64,000 bases of DNA, from NCBI GenBank assembly GCA_013416435.1, contig JACCEN010000016.1, forward strand, positions 57,914 through 121,913, written 5' to 3'. The notes under the pieces were generated by a model. It ran no database searches. It was not told the DNA's origin and worked only from the letters and a program-made list of their open reading frames with translations. The translations under genes and the position numbers were made by a program. Below are positions 8,756-18,135 of the stretch, one piece after another. Each line of letters opens with the position of its first letter. Position 1 is the stretch's first letter. The stretch is from Alcaligenaceae bacterium. GTDB taxonomy: Bacteria > Pseudomonadota > Gammaproteobacteria > Burkholderiales > Burkholderiaceae_B.

Positions 8756-10426
8756 ATGGAGTTTTTTGTAGACAACCTGGCGCCGATCATGTTCATCAAC
8801 CTGATCGTGTTTTTACTGCTGGGCTTTCCCGTGGCGTTCTCCCTGGCCGCGAACGGCATTCTGTACGGCCTGGTGGCCGTCGAACTCGGCATGATGCAGC
8901 CGGCCCTTTTCCAGGCCCTGCCGCAGCGCGTCTTCGGCATCGTTTCCAACGATACGCTGCTTGCGGTGCCGTTCTTCACGCTCATGGGATTGATTCTCGA
9001 ACGCTCGGGCATGGCCGAAGACCTGCTGGAAACCGTGGGGCAGCTGTTCGGGCCCATAAGAGGCGGGCTGGCCATCGCCGTGGTCATCGTCGGTGCGATG
9101 CTTGCGGCCACCACCGGAGTTGTATCCGCCTCGGTGATTTCGATGGGACTGATTTCGCTGCCCATCATGCTGCGCTACGGCTATGATCGGCGGCTGGCAA
9201 CCGGCGTGATTGCTGCGTCCGGGACGCTCTCGCAAATCATTCCGCCGTCGCTGGTGCTGATCATCCTGGCCGACCAATTGGGAAGATCGATTGGCGACAT
9301 GTACCGCGGCGCAATGGTCCCCGGCCTGTTGCTGGCGGGCGCCTACATCGCCTATGTCTTGATCATGACATTGATCAAGCCCTCCAGCGCGCCGGCGCTG
9401 CCCGAAGAGGCCCGCATCTACGTCAAGGAAGACGGCAGCCGGGGCCTGCGTTCGCTGCTGGTCCTCACCCTGATCGCGTCCGTCGTCTCGTATTTCGCCA
9501 CACAGTATTATTTCAGCGAGCACACGCAGATTCCCGTGGATGAGAAAGTGGTGATCAGTCTCATGGCCTGGGGCCTGACAGCACTGGCGATAGCGCTGGT
9601 GAACAAGCTGCTGGGCCTGGGCCTGCTGTCGGAAATCGCCGAACGCGTCACTTTCGTGATGATGCCTCCACTGTTCCTCATCTTCCTGGTGCTTGGCACC
9701 ATCTTCATCGGCGTCGCGACGCCTACCGAGGGCGGGGCGATGGGCGCGGTCGGAGCCCTGGTGATGGCCGTGTCGCGCGGACGCTTTTCGTGGTCGCTGC
9801 TGCGCCAGGCCATGGACACGACCACCAAGCTTTCCTGCTTCGTGGTGTTCATCCTGGTCGGATCCACCGTGTTCAGCCTCAGCTTCCGCGGCATCAACGG
9901 CGACATCTGGGTGGAACACCTGCTGCGCGGCCTGCCGGGCGGGGAGTGGGGCTTCCTGATCGTGGTCAGTCTCCTGACGTTCTTCCTGGCCTTCTTCCTG
10001 GACTTTTTCGAGCTCGCTTTCATCATCGTGCCCCTGATCGGTCCGGTGGCCGACAAGATGGGCATAGACCTGATCTGGTTCGGCGTTCTGCTGGCGGTGA
10101 ACATGCAGACATCCTTCATGCATCCTCCTTTCGGGTTCGCCTTGTTCTATCTGCGCTCCGTCGCGCCCAAAGACGACTACCACGACAGGGTCACCGGCAA
10201 GCTCATTCCGCGCGTCAGCACGGGGGACATCTATTGGGGGTCGGTGCCGTTCATCTGCATACAGCTCATCATGGTTGCCGCGGTCATGGTGTTTCCCTCG
10301 ATGGTCACGCACTATAAGGACGACATCCAGATGGTGGATCCTTCGACTGTCGAGTTCGGCACCGAAAACGTATATGGTTCCGACAGCTATGGCGGCGCCG
10401 ACGATGCGGGTTCGGGCTTCAGGTAG
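8756..10426 (+). CDS. TRAP transporter large permease (DctM-type), long variant
   Basis: A 556-residue polytopic inner-membrane protein with the DctM signature (ERSGMAEDLLETVGQLFG, ASGTLSQIIPPSLVLIILAD, TPTEGGAMGAVGALV). It is about 120 residues longer than the common DctM. The extra part is a hydrophobic insert around residues 210-300 holding additional membrane segments, as in the long subfamily often annotated for mannitol/chloroaromatic compounds. It translocates the substrate with sodium symport. trpF begins 6 bp after its stop. Confidence 0.92.
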   Translation: MEFFVDNLAPIMFINLIVFLLLGFPVAFSLAANGILYGLVAVELGMMQPALFQALPQRVFGIVSNDTLLAVPFFTLMGLILERSGMAEDLLETVGQLFGPIRGGLAIAVVIVGAMLAATTGVVSASVISMGLISLPIMLRYGYDRRLATGVIAASGTLSQIIPPSLVLIILADQLGRSIGDMYRGAMVPGLLLAGAYIAYVLIMTLIKPSSAPALPEEARIYVKEDGSRGLRSLLVLTLIASVVSYFATQYYFSEHTQIPVDEKVVISLMAWGLTALAIALVNKLLGLGLLSEIAERVTFVMMPPLFLIFLVLGTIFIGVATPTEGGAMGAVGALVMAVSRGRFSWSLLRQAMDTTTKLSCFVVFILVGSTVFSLSFRGINGDIWVEHLLRGLPGGEWGFLIVVSLLTFFLAFFLDFFELAFIIVPLIGPVADKMGIDLIWFGVLLAVNMQTSFMHPPFGFALFYLRSVAPKDDYHDRVTGKLIPRVSTGDIYWGSVPFICIQLIMVAAVMVFPSMVTHYKDDIQMVDPSTVEFGTENVYGSDSYGGADDAGSGFR

Positions 10427-10432
10427 GCCGGC

Positions 10433-11095
10433 ATGAGCAACGACAGCATCCCCGCCCGCACGCGCGTCAAGATCTGCGGGCTGACCCGGGCCGAGGACAT
10501 CGACAGCGCGGTCCAGGCCGGCGCCGATGCCATTGGCATGGTGTTCTATCCCGGCAGCCGGCGGGCAGTAACCATAGCCCAGGCGCGCCGGCTGCGCGCC
10601 GCCGTGCCGCCTTTTGTCAGTGTCGTGACTTTATTCGTCAATGCGGCGCCGCAGATGGTGAACGAGATCATCGATCAGGTGCATCCGGATCTCCTGCAGT
10701 TTCACGGCGACGAAACCGTCGAGTTCTGCGATCAGTTCCACTATCCCTACCTGCGCGCTTTCCGTGTCGGCGGTCCTGGCATGGACAGCGCGAAATGCGT
10801 GGGGGATGCATGCCGCGGCTATATGAACGCGCGCGCCTGGCTGTTCGACAGCTATAGCGCCGGCTATGGCGGCAGCGGCAAAGGCTTCGACACCGGCTTG
10901 CTCGACGCTGTCGTCGGGGCGGAAGAGCGGCGTCCGCTGGTGCTCGCGGGCGGCTTGAGCGCCGAAACCGTTGCCGAGCGCATACGCCGCTTCCGCCCCT
11001 ACGCTGTCGACGTGAGCAGCGGGGTGGAAATCGAGCCGGGCATCAAGTCCGCTGAAAAGATCCAGGCCTTCATCAAGGCTGTGCAAAACGCCTGA
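10433..11095 (+). CDS. trpF: Phosphoribosylanthranilate isomerase
   Basis: A 220-residue TIM-barrel enzyme of tryptophan synthesis. It converts N-(5-phosphoribosyl)anthranilate to the ribulose form. KICGLTRAEDIDSAVQAGADAIG at the start holds the catalytic Cys, and LVLAGGLSAETV carries the phosphate-binding loop. In related genomes trpB and trpA usually follow; here kynU follows instead, 103 bp away. Confidence 0.97.
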   Translation: MSNDSIPARTRVKICGLTRAEDIDSAVQAGADAIGMVFYPGSRRAVTIAQARRLRAAVPPFVSVVTLFVNAAPQMVNEIIDQVHPDLLQFHGDETVEFCDQFHYPYLRAFRVGGPGMDSAKCVGDACRGYMNARAWLFDSYSAGYGGSGKGFDTGLLDAVVGAEERRPLVLAGGLSAETVAERIRRFRPYAVDVSSGVEIEPGIKSAEKIQAFIKAVQNA

Positions 11096-11157
11096 ATGCC
11101 GGCCTGAAGCATGGCGGTTGGCCATCCAATTCCCGGTATGGCAAAATGCTTGAAGCT

Positions 11158-11163
11158 TATAAT
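11158..11163 (+). promoter_or_regulatory. Candidate -10 element for kynU
   Basis: A perfect TATAAT hexamer lies 35 bp before the kynU ATG. No good -35 is visible at the right spacing, so the promoter could be activator-dependent or the match fortuitous. Confidence 0.3.
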
Positions 11164-11198
11164 AATCGCGGCACCGTGCGCCGTGCTGGGAGAGCCGT

Positions 11199-12449
11199 AT
11201 GACGACCCGTGAAGAATGCCTGGAACTGGACAGAAACGATGCGCTGGCAGGTTTGCGCGACGACTTCTCGCTGCCTCCGGGCGTGATCTATCTCGATGGC
11301 AATTCACTGGGCGCCCGCCCGCGGGCCGCCTTGCAACGGGCGCGCGAAGTGGTGGAGCAGGAGTGGGGCACCGACCTCATCCGGAGCTGGAACAAGGCCG
11401 GCTGGTTTGAATTGCCCCTGGTATTGGGCGACAAGCTTGCTCCGCTGATCGGCGCGGGCCCCGGCGAAGTGGCGGTCACCGACACGACCTCGATCAATCT
11501 GTTCAAGGTGTTGGCGGCGGCCATCCATCTGCAGGCGTCGAACCCCGAGCGCGCCGGCCGCAGGGTCATCGTCACCGAACGTGCCAACTTTCCCACCGAC
11601 GTCTACATCGCTCAGGGCCTGGCGCAATGGCTGGGTCAGGGATACGCGCTGCGCCTGGTGGATCGGCCCGAGGACCTGGAAGCCGCCATCGATGCGGACG
11701 TGGCGGTCGTGATGCTGACCCATGTGAACTACCGTACGGGCCGCCTGCTCGATATGTCGGCGCTGACGCGGCACGCGCATGCGCAAGGCGCGTTGACAGT
11801 CTGGGACCTGGCGCATTCCGCCGGCGCTTTGCCGGTGGACCTCAATGCGAGTTCGGCCGACTTCGCAGTCGGTTGCACGTATAAATACCTGAATGGCGGC
11901 CCCGGGGCGCCCGCCTTCCTGTGGGTGGCGCCACGCCATCTCGATCGTTTCCAGCATCCATTGACCGGCTGGTGGGGGCATGCGAACCCTTTCGCCATGC
12001 AGCCCGAATTCATCCCCTGCACGACGATACGCTCGGGCTTGTGCGGCACGCAGCCTACGGTATCGCTGTCGCTCGTTGAGTGCGGGCTGGACGTCTTCGC
12101 CAAGACGGACATGGCGGCCTTGCGCAGGAAGTCACTGGCGCTCACCGATTTGTTCATCGAACTGGTCGAACAGCGTTGCGCCGCCCATCCGCTGGAACTC
12201 GTGACGCCACGCGAACATGCAGTGCGCGGCAGCCAGGTCAGCTTCACGCATCCCCACGGCTATGCCGTGGTGCAAGCGCTGATCGACAAAGGCGTGATCG
12301 GCGACTACCGAGAGCCGCAAATCATGCGTTTCGGATTCACGCCTCTCTATATCCGTTTTGTCGATGTCTACGACGCCGTGGAGATCCTGGCGCGCATCCT
12401 GGACCAGCGTGATTACGACCTGGAGCGGGCGCGGGACGCTGTGACCTGA
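11199..12449 (+). CDS. kynU: Kynureninase
   Basis: A 416-residue PLP enzyme of fold type I. It cleaves kynurenine to anthranilate and alanine in tryptophan breakdown. The Schiff-base lysine is Lys229 in [28 protein letters not shown] at the N-terminus is typical. kynA and kynB are not nearby. Lying directly after trpF, it could feed anthranilate back into tryptophan synthesis, but that is inference. GGGGTC palindromes follow immediately. Confidence 0.96.
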   Translation: MTTREECLELDRNDALAGLRDDFSLPPGVIYLDGNSLGARPRAALQRAREVVEQEWGTDLIRSWNKAGWFELPLVLGDKLAPLIGAGPGEVAVTDTTSINLFKVLAAAIHLQASNPERAGRRVIVTERANFPTDVYIAQGLAQWLGQGYALRLVDRPEDLEAAIDADVAVVMLTHVNYRTGRLLDMSALTRHAHAQGALTVWDLAHSAGALPVDLNASSADFAVGCTYKYLNGGPGAPAFLWVAPRHLDRFQHPLTGWWGHANPFAMQPEFIPCTTIRSGLCGTQPTVSLSLVECGLDVFAKTDMAALRRKSLALTDLFIELVEQRCAAHPLELVTPREHAVRGSQVSFTHPHGYAVVQALIDKGVIGDYREPQIMRFGFTPLYIRFVDVYDAVEILARILDQRDYDLERARDAVT

Positions 12450-12453
12450 TCGA

Positions 12454-12523
12454 GGGGTCGGACCCGCAGGGTCCGACCCCAAAAAACGGGATCGGGGTCA
12501 GACCCCGTATGGGGTCTGACCCC
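12454..12523. repeat. Two GGGGTC palindromes after kynU
   Basis: A variant unit at 12454-12480 (12-bp arms GGGGTCGGACCC, 3-bp loop) is followed by a canonical unit at 12494-12523 (13-bp arms, loop GTAT-like). They lie between the convergent kynU and aldolase-type genes and may serve as a bidirectional transcript end; no T runs are present. Confidence 0.85.
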
Positions 12524-12529
12524 ACGGCC

Positions 12530-13603
12530 TTACTCGAACAGAGGCAGGTTTGCCATGTTGGCCTTCCCGAAACCTTTGGCGAAATTTGCGGCACCGACCA
12601 CGAACTCCTCTTCATCGTTGCGATTCGGCTCGATGCCGATGCTCCTGTAGTTTTGACGGATCCGCTCGCGGGCCTCGGCGGTCAGAACCGGGACTTGGTC
12701 GCGTGGCTTTCCGATGTCGCGCACCAGGCCGCCATTGCCGCCTACGCACCATTGGTTGTACTTCAGATGGGCCCATGGATGACCACCTTTCAACAGCAAA
12801 GGGGCTTGCAATTTGAAGAACGCGCTGTAGGCCGGTTCCAGCCGCCAATAGAGAGAATACGCTTCCTGTAAGTCATTCCTAGCGATAGCTCGCAGATAAT
12901 CGGCGACATATGGTTTCTCCGGAGACTGTGCGCACTCGGCGTTCCATTGGCCGCTCCATTGCACGGTGCATGCTTTCGACAGCAATGGCATCATATCGAG
13001 GTGCACCGGTCCTACCAGTATCTTGTCACCCAGGCGTTCGGCACATTCCATTGCGCGTACCAGATTGATCGCTTGAGTGAGCTTGACGGCTACGACAGAG
13101 GGAAGCCGCGCCAATTGCTCGAAGGCTTCCAGTGCGATGCCACTGGGGTGAAGATGCCGCAGCCTTGGGTTGTTTTGGGCATATAGGACGATCGGTAGAC
13201 GCGTGGAGTCGATGAGCTCTTTATACCAGGCGAATACCTGCTCTTCCGATTCAGGGGTCAGGTAGCGCGGCACCAGGACGGCATGGCTGCAGCCGGCCTT
13301 CTCGGCCTGAGCCAGTAGTTCTCGATTGGCTTCCTGGGTCGCTTCGCCCACATATGCGCCGACCAGTATCTTGCCTTTGCCCTCGTCGCATGCGAGCTCC
13401 AGCACGCGCTGATACTCCTCGGGTTCGCATAAGGGAGCAACTGCGCTGGTGGAAAAAAAGCCATGCCGGATCGACTGCCGCACGTCGTGCCGTATGCCAT
13501 CTTCGTCGAGTTCGCGCATGTTCGGTTTGTATGATGGCAACAGCAGGTTATCGATACCTTTGTAATGCTCTCTCGCCCATTGCTTTTGTTCCGACTCTCT
13601 CAT
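12530..13603 (-). CDS. Dihydrodipicolinate synthase/N-acetylneuraminate lyase family protein
   Basis: A 357-residue TIM-barrel class I aldolase-type protein. The Schiff-base lysine is Lys174 (VVAVKLTQ) and the conserved tyrosine is Tyr141 (IVLYAQNNP). It is longer than DapA (~290 residues), with a C-terminal extension, and no second housekeeping role is implied, so it is probably catabolic rather than lysine-biosynthetic. It lies downstream of a Bug-type binding protein on the same strand, with a divergent LysR, a typical substrate-induced catabolic layout. The substrate is unknown. Confidence 0.85.
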   Translation of the reverse strand: MRESEQKQWAREHYKGIDNLLLPSYKPNMRELDEDGIRHDVRQSIRHGFFSTSAVAPLCEPEEYQRVLELACDEGKGKILVGAYVGEATQEANRELLAQAEKAGCSHAVLVPRYLTPESEEQVFAWYKELIDSTRLPIVLYAQNNPRLRHLHPSGIALEAFEQLARLPSVVAVKLTQAINLVRAMECAERLGDKILVGPVHLDMMPLLSKACTVQWSGQWNAECAQSPEKPYVADYLRAIARNDLQEAYSLYWRLEPAYSAFFKLQAPLLLKGGHPWAHLKYNQWCVGGNGGLVRDIGKPRDQVPVLTAEARERIRQNYRSIGIEPNRNDEEEFVVGAANFAKGFGKANMANLPLFE

Positions 13604-13651
13604 TTGGTTCCTGTCTATCGTTTAGTTGGATTGAACTTGGTATTCATGAGC

Positions 13652-14614
13652 TCATAGCTTGGTGCCACGGTCGACGATGGCCTGCCATCTCTTGGTTTCC
13701 TCCTGGACCACTGCTTGCAGTTCGTCGCCGGTCGATGACACTGGTACGAAACCATTGGTCTCCATCGACTGCATGAAGTCAGGGCTCGCCATTATTTTTT
13801 TGACGGCGCGTTCATAGCGTGCCGCCAGATCGGGCGCGAGGCCTTCGGGTCCGAACAAGCCGCCCCAGCCTGCCACATCGAAATCCGGAAAAGTCTCGGA
13901 TATGGCAGGGACTTCGGGCAACTGCCTAGAGCGTTCTTTATCGGCTGTCGCGATGATTTTGACTTTGCCCGCACGATGCATTTCGAGAGCGGCAGCCTGT
14001 GCGGAGACCGCCAGATTGATATGGCCGCCTACCAGATCCGTCATGATCTGGCCGCTGCCCTTATAGGGAACATGTACCATATCGATGCCGGCTTTCTCCT
14101 TGATCAGCTCGCCCACCAACTGGTGGGGAGTTCCCACGCCTGGGGTGCCAAAAGCGAGACTGCCTGGATTTTTCTTGGCGTAGTCGATCAAGGCCGGCAG
14201 TGAATCGGCCGGAAAGTCCTTGTTTACCGCGAGCACTAATGTGTTGCGATAAAGCATGGAAATCGGTGTGAAGCTGCTTACGGGATCATAAGCAAGATTG
14301 GGAATGGTGAATTTGCTTGAACCATGACTGGCCGAGTTGCCAAGAATGAGGGTAGTGCCGTCTGGTTTTTCCCGGCTGCCCAAGGCTGAACCTATGCTCC
14401 CGCTTGCTCCGGCACGGTTCTCTACATATACGTTTGCATGCAGTTCTTCACCAAGTTTTTGTGCGACCAGGCGACCGGCGATATCGCCTCCCGACCCGGG
14501 AGGCCATGGTATGATGATTCGGATGCTTGAGGGCACCGAAACCGCCGCCTTAACCACACCGGAAAATGCAGTCGCTGCAAAAAAAATCAAGGTTGTGCGT
14601 CTAGACTGGTTCAT
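13652..14614 (-). CDS. Bug/TctC-type periplasmic solute-binding protein
   Basis: About 320 residues with a signal peptide (MNQSRRTTLIFFAATAFSGV...A) and the Bug family motifs IIIPWPPGSGGDIAGR and VYVENRAGASGSIG. These proteins bind carboxylates in the periplasm for tripartite tricarboxylate transporters; no TctA/TctB genes are nearby. The start at 14614 is chosen because AGGAGCCAAC precedes it; the frame is open further upstream but that part is not signal-like. It is divergent from the LysR gene and upstream of the aldolase-type gene. Confidence 0.92.
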   Translation of the reverse strand: MNQSRRTTLIFFAATAFSGVVKAAVSVPSSIRIIIPWPPGSGGDIAGRLVAQKLGEELHANVYVENRAGASGSIGSALGSREKPDGTTLILGNSASHGSSKFTIPNLAYDPVSSFTPISMLYRNTLVLAVNKDFPADSLPALIDYAKKNPGSLAFGTPGVGTPHQLVGELIKEKAGIDMVHVPYKGSGQIMTDLVGGHINLAVSAQAAALEMHRAGKVKIIATADKERSRQLPEVPAISETFPDFDVAGWGGLFGPEGLAPDLAARYERAVKKIMASPDFMQSMETNGFVPVSSTGDELQAVVQEETKRWQAIVDRGTKL

Positions 14615-14683
14615 GTTGGCTCCTGGTCTCCTGTTCCATATGGTTTTTAGTATCGTAAAAGACCAGAGTTCGCCAGTGAAACG

Positions 14684-14719
14684 ACAATATCTTGTTAACC
14701 AACAATAGAGTGTTGTTAA
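14684..14719. promoter_or_regulatory. Candidate LysR-type operator between Bug gene and lysR
   Basis: Overlapping dyads sit in the divergent gap: ACAA-N4-TTGT at 14684-14695, TTGTT-AACC-AACAA at 14692-14705, and a half site TTGTTAA at 14713-14719. The T-N11-A layout and position just before the LysR start fit LysR autoregulation and control of the divergent operon. Confidence 0.5.
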
Positions 14720-14732
14720 TGGTCCGCCAGCT

Positions 14733-15689
14733 ATGAACCTGACCATGCGTCAACTGCGTGCGTTTCTGGCAGTGGCCGAGCAGGGGAATTTCACCCGCGC
14801 CGCTCAAAAGCTTCACGTCACCCAGGCGGGGCTCAGCGCCATGATTCGCGAATTGGAATCGCAAGTAGGCGCGCAGTTATTCGTTCGCACCACGCGCAGG
14901 GTCGACATCACCGAGGCAGGCGTCAGCTTGCTGCCCTATGCCACAACTGCTTTGCATAATCTTGATGAGGCCGAACGACACCTAGGCTTTCTGATTGATC
15001 AAGGGCAGCGCCGGCTCCGTATAGGCCTCACGCCGCTAGTCGCGTCCACCGTCTTGCCCGCGCTCTGTCGACGTTTCATGCAGGCTCAGCCCCAAATCAC
15101 TTTGGAAATCGTCGATGCCGATCGTGAAGTATTGCAGCCGATGGTGGAAAGCGGAGATCTGGATGCGGCCTACGGCTTGTTCTTCGATTCCAAATTCGGT
15201 CTGGTGCGCAGCAGAGTCTTTAGGGGCGGGTTGGCTTTAATATCACCCAAGGCTGAATCAGACGCTGTGCGTGGTGAGTCGGTTTCATCGCTTGGGCCTC
15301 AAGAGCAAGTATGTGCAATGCCGTTGCTGACATTGCGACGCGGGAGCCTGATGGAGCGGTTCATTGACGATTTTCTTGCCTCAGCTCAATACTCTGTGGT
15401 TGAGCGCCGTGAAGTCAGGCATCTTGCGACGCTAATCGCATTGGTGGATGCCGGCATGGGATGGGCGGCCATCCCCACCATCGGTCTGCTGGAGTGCCGT
15501 CGCTTTTCCAACATACAGATGCTTCCCTTGGCTACGGCGTCACCCAATCTAGATTTTTATTGCGTGACCAAAGCCGGTCGCGCCACGCCGGCGGCAGTCG
15601 ATATCTTTTCCAGCATGATTGCGAAGGAATGTGGCGGACTCGCACGGGGTGGGACCCTGCAGGGTCCCACCCGGGCAAAAAGGCACTAG
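14733..15689 (+). CDS. LysR-family transcriptional regulator
   Basis: A 318-residue LysR protein: winged HTH at residues 1-60 (MRQLRAFLAVAEQGNFTRAA) and an effector-binding domain from about 90. The divergent Bug/aldolase genes are the likely targets. The last ~15 codons run through a 26-bp perfect palindrome at 15647-15672, giving a C-terminal tail (ARGGTLQGPTRAKRH) that looks like translated repeat rather than family sequence. Confidence 0.93.
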   Translation: MNLTMRQLRAFLAVAEQGNFTRAAQKLHVTQAGLSAMIRELESQVGAQLFVRTTRRVDITEAGVSLLPYATTALHNLDEAERHLGFLIDQGQRRLRIGLTPLVASTVLPALCRRFMQAQPQITLEIVDADREVLQPMVESGDLDAAYGLFFDSKFGLVRSRVFRGGLALISPKAESDAVRGESVSSLGPQEQVCAMPLLTLRRGSLMERFIDDFLASAQYSVVERREVRHLATLIALVDAGMGWAAIPTIGLLECRRFSNIQMLPLATASPNLDFYCVTKAGRATPAAVDIFSSMIAKECGGLARGGTLQGPTRAKRH

Positions 15690-15754
15690 AAAGGATTGGG
15701 CTCCGACCCCGGCAAAACAGGGTCGGGGTCAGACCCCGTACGGGGTCTGACCCC
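15647..15754. repeat. Palindromes at the end of the lysR gene
   Basis: A 26-bp perfect palindrome (arms GGGTGGGACCCTG / CAGGGTCCCACCC) at 15647-15672 lies inside the 3' end of the LysR gene. A partial copy (GGGCTCCGACCCC) follows near 15698-15710 and a canonical 30-bp unit at 15725-15754. The cluster separates the convergent lysR and egtD. Confidence 0.85.
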
Positions 15755-15760
15755 ACGGTC

Positions 15761-16750
15761 TTATTCCGGCGCATCAAGCCAATGCAGGCTGAACATGCGG
15801 TCGGGGTCCGTCCAGACGGTGGCGGGTACGAAACCCGCCTCGGAGGCCAGCGTGCGCAGGCCGCCAATGGTGAACTTGTACGAGTTTTCCGTATGCAGGG
15901 TCTCGCCCTGCGACATCCTGAAGCAGCGGCCGTCCAGGTGGATTTCCTGGGGCTTGCGGCACATCAGGTGCATTTCGATACGGTGTTCCGGCGCGTTGTA
16001 GAACGCGCAGTGAGCGAAAGCGTCCAGATCGAAATCGGCGCCGAGTTCACGATTGGCGCGGGCGAGCACGTTCAGATTGAACGCGGCCGTCACGCCTTGG
16101 CTGTCGTTGTAGGCGGCATGCAGGATCGCCGGTTCCTTGATCAAGTCCACACCCAGCAAAAGAGCGCCGCCATGCAACTGCGTTCGCAGCATGCGCAGAA
16201 ACCGCAAGGCTTCCTTGGGATGCATGTTGCCCAGCGTGGACCCGGGAAAGAAACCAATGCGTTTCTTCACATTCGTCGGCTTCTCGGGCAGCGCCAAGTG
16301 GCCGGTATAGTCGCCGATAAGTGGAGCGATCGAGATCTCCGGGTAGGCCTCCTGAAGCATCCTAGCGCTGGCGGCCAGATGTTCTCCTGAAATATCGATG
16401 GGCAGATAGTGCGCGGGGCCGTCCAGCGCATCCAGGATGGGCCTGATCTTGTGCAGTGATCCGGCTCCGTATTCGACGATTTCGGCATGGCTGCCGATGT
16501 GCCGGGCGATGTCGGAAGCGCAGGCCCGCAACACCCACATTTCACAGCGCGTTGGATAATACTCTGGCTGCTCGCATATGCGATCGAACAGCCTGGACCC
16601 TTCCTCGTCATAAAAATATTTCGGAGACAAGGCGTGCGGCATATCGGCAAGCGCGTGAATCATGTCGCTCAGAAAAGGCTCGGGCATGATGGTTTCCGCG
16701 ACAAACGGAATATCGGCGAGTGTGCTGCATCCAAATTCTTGTTTCAGCAT
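15761..16750 (-). CDS. egtD: L-histidine N(alpha)-methyltransferase
   Basis: A 329-residue SAM-dependent methyltransferase of the EgtD family, starting MLKQEFGCSTLADIP. It makes hercynine by trimethylating histidine, the first step of ergothioneine synthesis. Family motifs seen include SPKYFYDEEGSRLFDRI, EYGAGSLHKI (SAM loop) and FFPGSTLGNMHPKEA. The start at 16750 overlaps the egtB stop by 7 bp, showing translational coupling; a longer frame to 16963 is only a shadow inside egtB. Confidence 0.95.
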   Translation of the reverse strand: MLKQEFGCSTLADIPFVAETIMPEPFLSDMIHALADMPHALSPKYFYDEEGSRLFDRICEQPEYYPTRCEMWVLRACASDIARHIGSHAEIVEYGAGSLHKIRPILDALDGPAHYLPIDISGEHLAASARMLQEAYPEISIAPLIGDYTGHLALPEKPTNVKKRIGFFPGSTLGNMHPKEALRFLRMLRTQLHGGALLLGVDLIKEPAILHAAYNDSQGVTAAFNLNVLARANRELGADFDLDAFAHCAFYNAPEHRIEMHLMCRKPQEIHLDGRCFRMSQGETLHTENSYKFTIGGLRTLASEAGFVPATVWTDPDRMFSLHWLDAPE

Positions 16751-18021
16751 GTGAGGTCCCTGGCGAGCCGCAATCCGGAGAACTGCCAACGCGCTCCGGG
16801 CGGAAAAAAGTTTCTGTATGTCGGGCGGGTATGGCCCGACGGCGTTGCGTGGCTGCCGCCGCGCAGGACGAGCTGCCCCACCATGAATTTGCCGTTGTAT
16901 TCGCTGGGCGCGCCCGCCATCGGCCGGAAGCCCGGATACGGGTCGTAGGACGATCGCGTCCATTGCCAGGCGTGTCCAGCCACCTGCGTCAGGCGAACGT
17001 CATGGGCGGCCGCTTCCCATTCGAACTCCGTGGGCAGCCTGGCACCGGCCCATTCGGCATAGGCGGCCGCTTCGTAGAAAGACAGCTGCATGACCGGCTC
17101 TGTGCCATCCAAAGATTCAACGCCACGCAGGCCGAATACTTTCCAGCCCGAAAGGCCGTCCGGGATCCAGTAGGCGGGATGCTGCCACTCATGGGCTTGA
17201 ACGGCAGCCCAGCCTTCAGAAAGCCATAGCTCGGGCTTCCGGTAGCCGCCATCATCGATGAACGCCGCGAATTCGGCGCAACTCACCAGCCGGGTGCCGA
17301 GCTGGTAGGAGGGCAAAAGGACGTCGTGCCGGGGCGTTTCATTGTCATAGCAAAAAGGGGCGCCGGCTTGATCAGAGGCAGGGCATCCGACCGAAACGCG
17401 CCCGCCGGTGAAGTCCGCCCATCCGGAACGCTCGTTGATGACCGCGGGCCTAGGAGGGGCGCGTCCTTCCGGGCCGGGGTAGGGATACTGAGCGTCATAA
17501 GCGGGCTTCAGCGGATTGCACCAGAAGGCATGGAGGATGTCGGTAAGAATCAGCTCCTGGTGCTGCTGTTCATGGTTGATGCCCAGTTGCATCAGGCGCT
17601 GGATTTCCTCCCACTGCTCTTCGGTGCATTCATCCATCAGCCGATGCATCGATGCGTCGATGTGGCGGCGGTAAAGATGGACGTCTTCCAGGCTGGGCCG
17701 CGAGATCAGTCCTCGCGACGGCCGGGCAAGGCGCGGGCCGAGGGCTTCATAGTATGAATTGAACAGGAAAAGGTACTGCTCGTCGAAGGGTCGGTAGTGC
17801 GGAAGGAAAGGGATCAGCAGCAGCGCTTCGAAAAACCAGCTCGTATGCGCCAGATGCCATTTGCAGGGGCTCGCCTCGGTCATGGATTGCAGGCACTGGT
17901 CTTCCGCGGAAAGCGGAGCGGCCAGCGCGAGCGAGTGCGAACGCACGCCGTGGTAGGCTTCATGGGCGTGGACCCGCGTCAAGGAGTGAGTGGTTAGGGC
18001 ATCGTGTTGTAATGAATTCAT
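16744..18021 (-). CDS. egtB: Hercynine oxygenase (ergothioneine biosynthesis protein)
   Basis: A 425-residue EgtB: an N-terminal DinB-like domain with iron-binding histidines (HLAHTSWFFE and NHEQQHQELILTD, an HX3HXE pattern) and a C-terminal formylglycine-generating/sulfatase-modifying-type fold ending in RGGSHATP...RNFFPPGARWQFSGLRLARD. It is a non-haem iron enzyme joining a thiol donor to hercynine with oxygen. No egtA, egtC or egtE is present, so the thiol donor (cysteine or gamma-glutamylcysteine) and the final lyase are unresolved. Confidence 0.94.
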   Translation of the reverse strand: MNSLQHDALTTHSLTRVHAHEAYHGVRSHSLALAAPLSAEDQCLQSMTEASPCKWHLAHTSWFFEALLLIPFLPHYRPFDEQYLFLFNSYYEALGPRLARPSRGLISRPSLEDVHLYRRHIDASMHRLMDECTEEQWEEIQRLMQLGINHEQQHQELILTDILHAFWCNPLKPAYDAQYPYPGPEGRAPPRPAVINERSGWADFTGGRVSVGCPASDQAGAPFCYDNETPRHDVLLPSYQLGTRLVSCAEFAAFIDDGGYRKPELWLSEGWAAVQAHEWQHPAYWIPDGLSGWKVFGLRGVESLDGTEPVMQLSFYEAAAYAEWAGARLPTEFEWEAAAHDVRLTQVAGHAWQWTRSSYDPYPGFRPMAGAPSEYNGKFMVGQLVLRGGSHATPSGHTRPTYRNFFPPGARWQFSGLRLARDLTC

Positions 18022-18135
18022 GAGGTCTTGCCATGGGTCACGGTTCGTGGTCCCTCAGCAATATTCATTCCCGCTCTCGTCAAATCATGGTGCGAGGGGT
18101 AGTGCGTAGCATGCGGTGAAAGTGTCGCCGGCAAA

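Noticed and set aside
8813..10312. A 499-codon antisense frame over the TRAP large permease
   Set aside because: Composition (His, Gln, Asp, Arg-rich) mirrors hydrophobic codons on the true strand; no start context.
12530..13603. dapA of lysine biosynthesis
   Set aside because: The protein is too long and sits with a Bug binding protein and divergent LysR; probably a catabolic family member.
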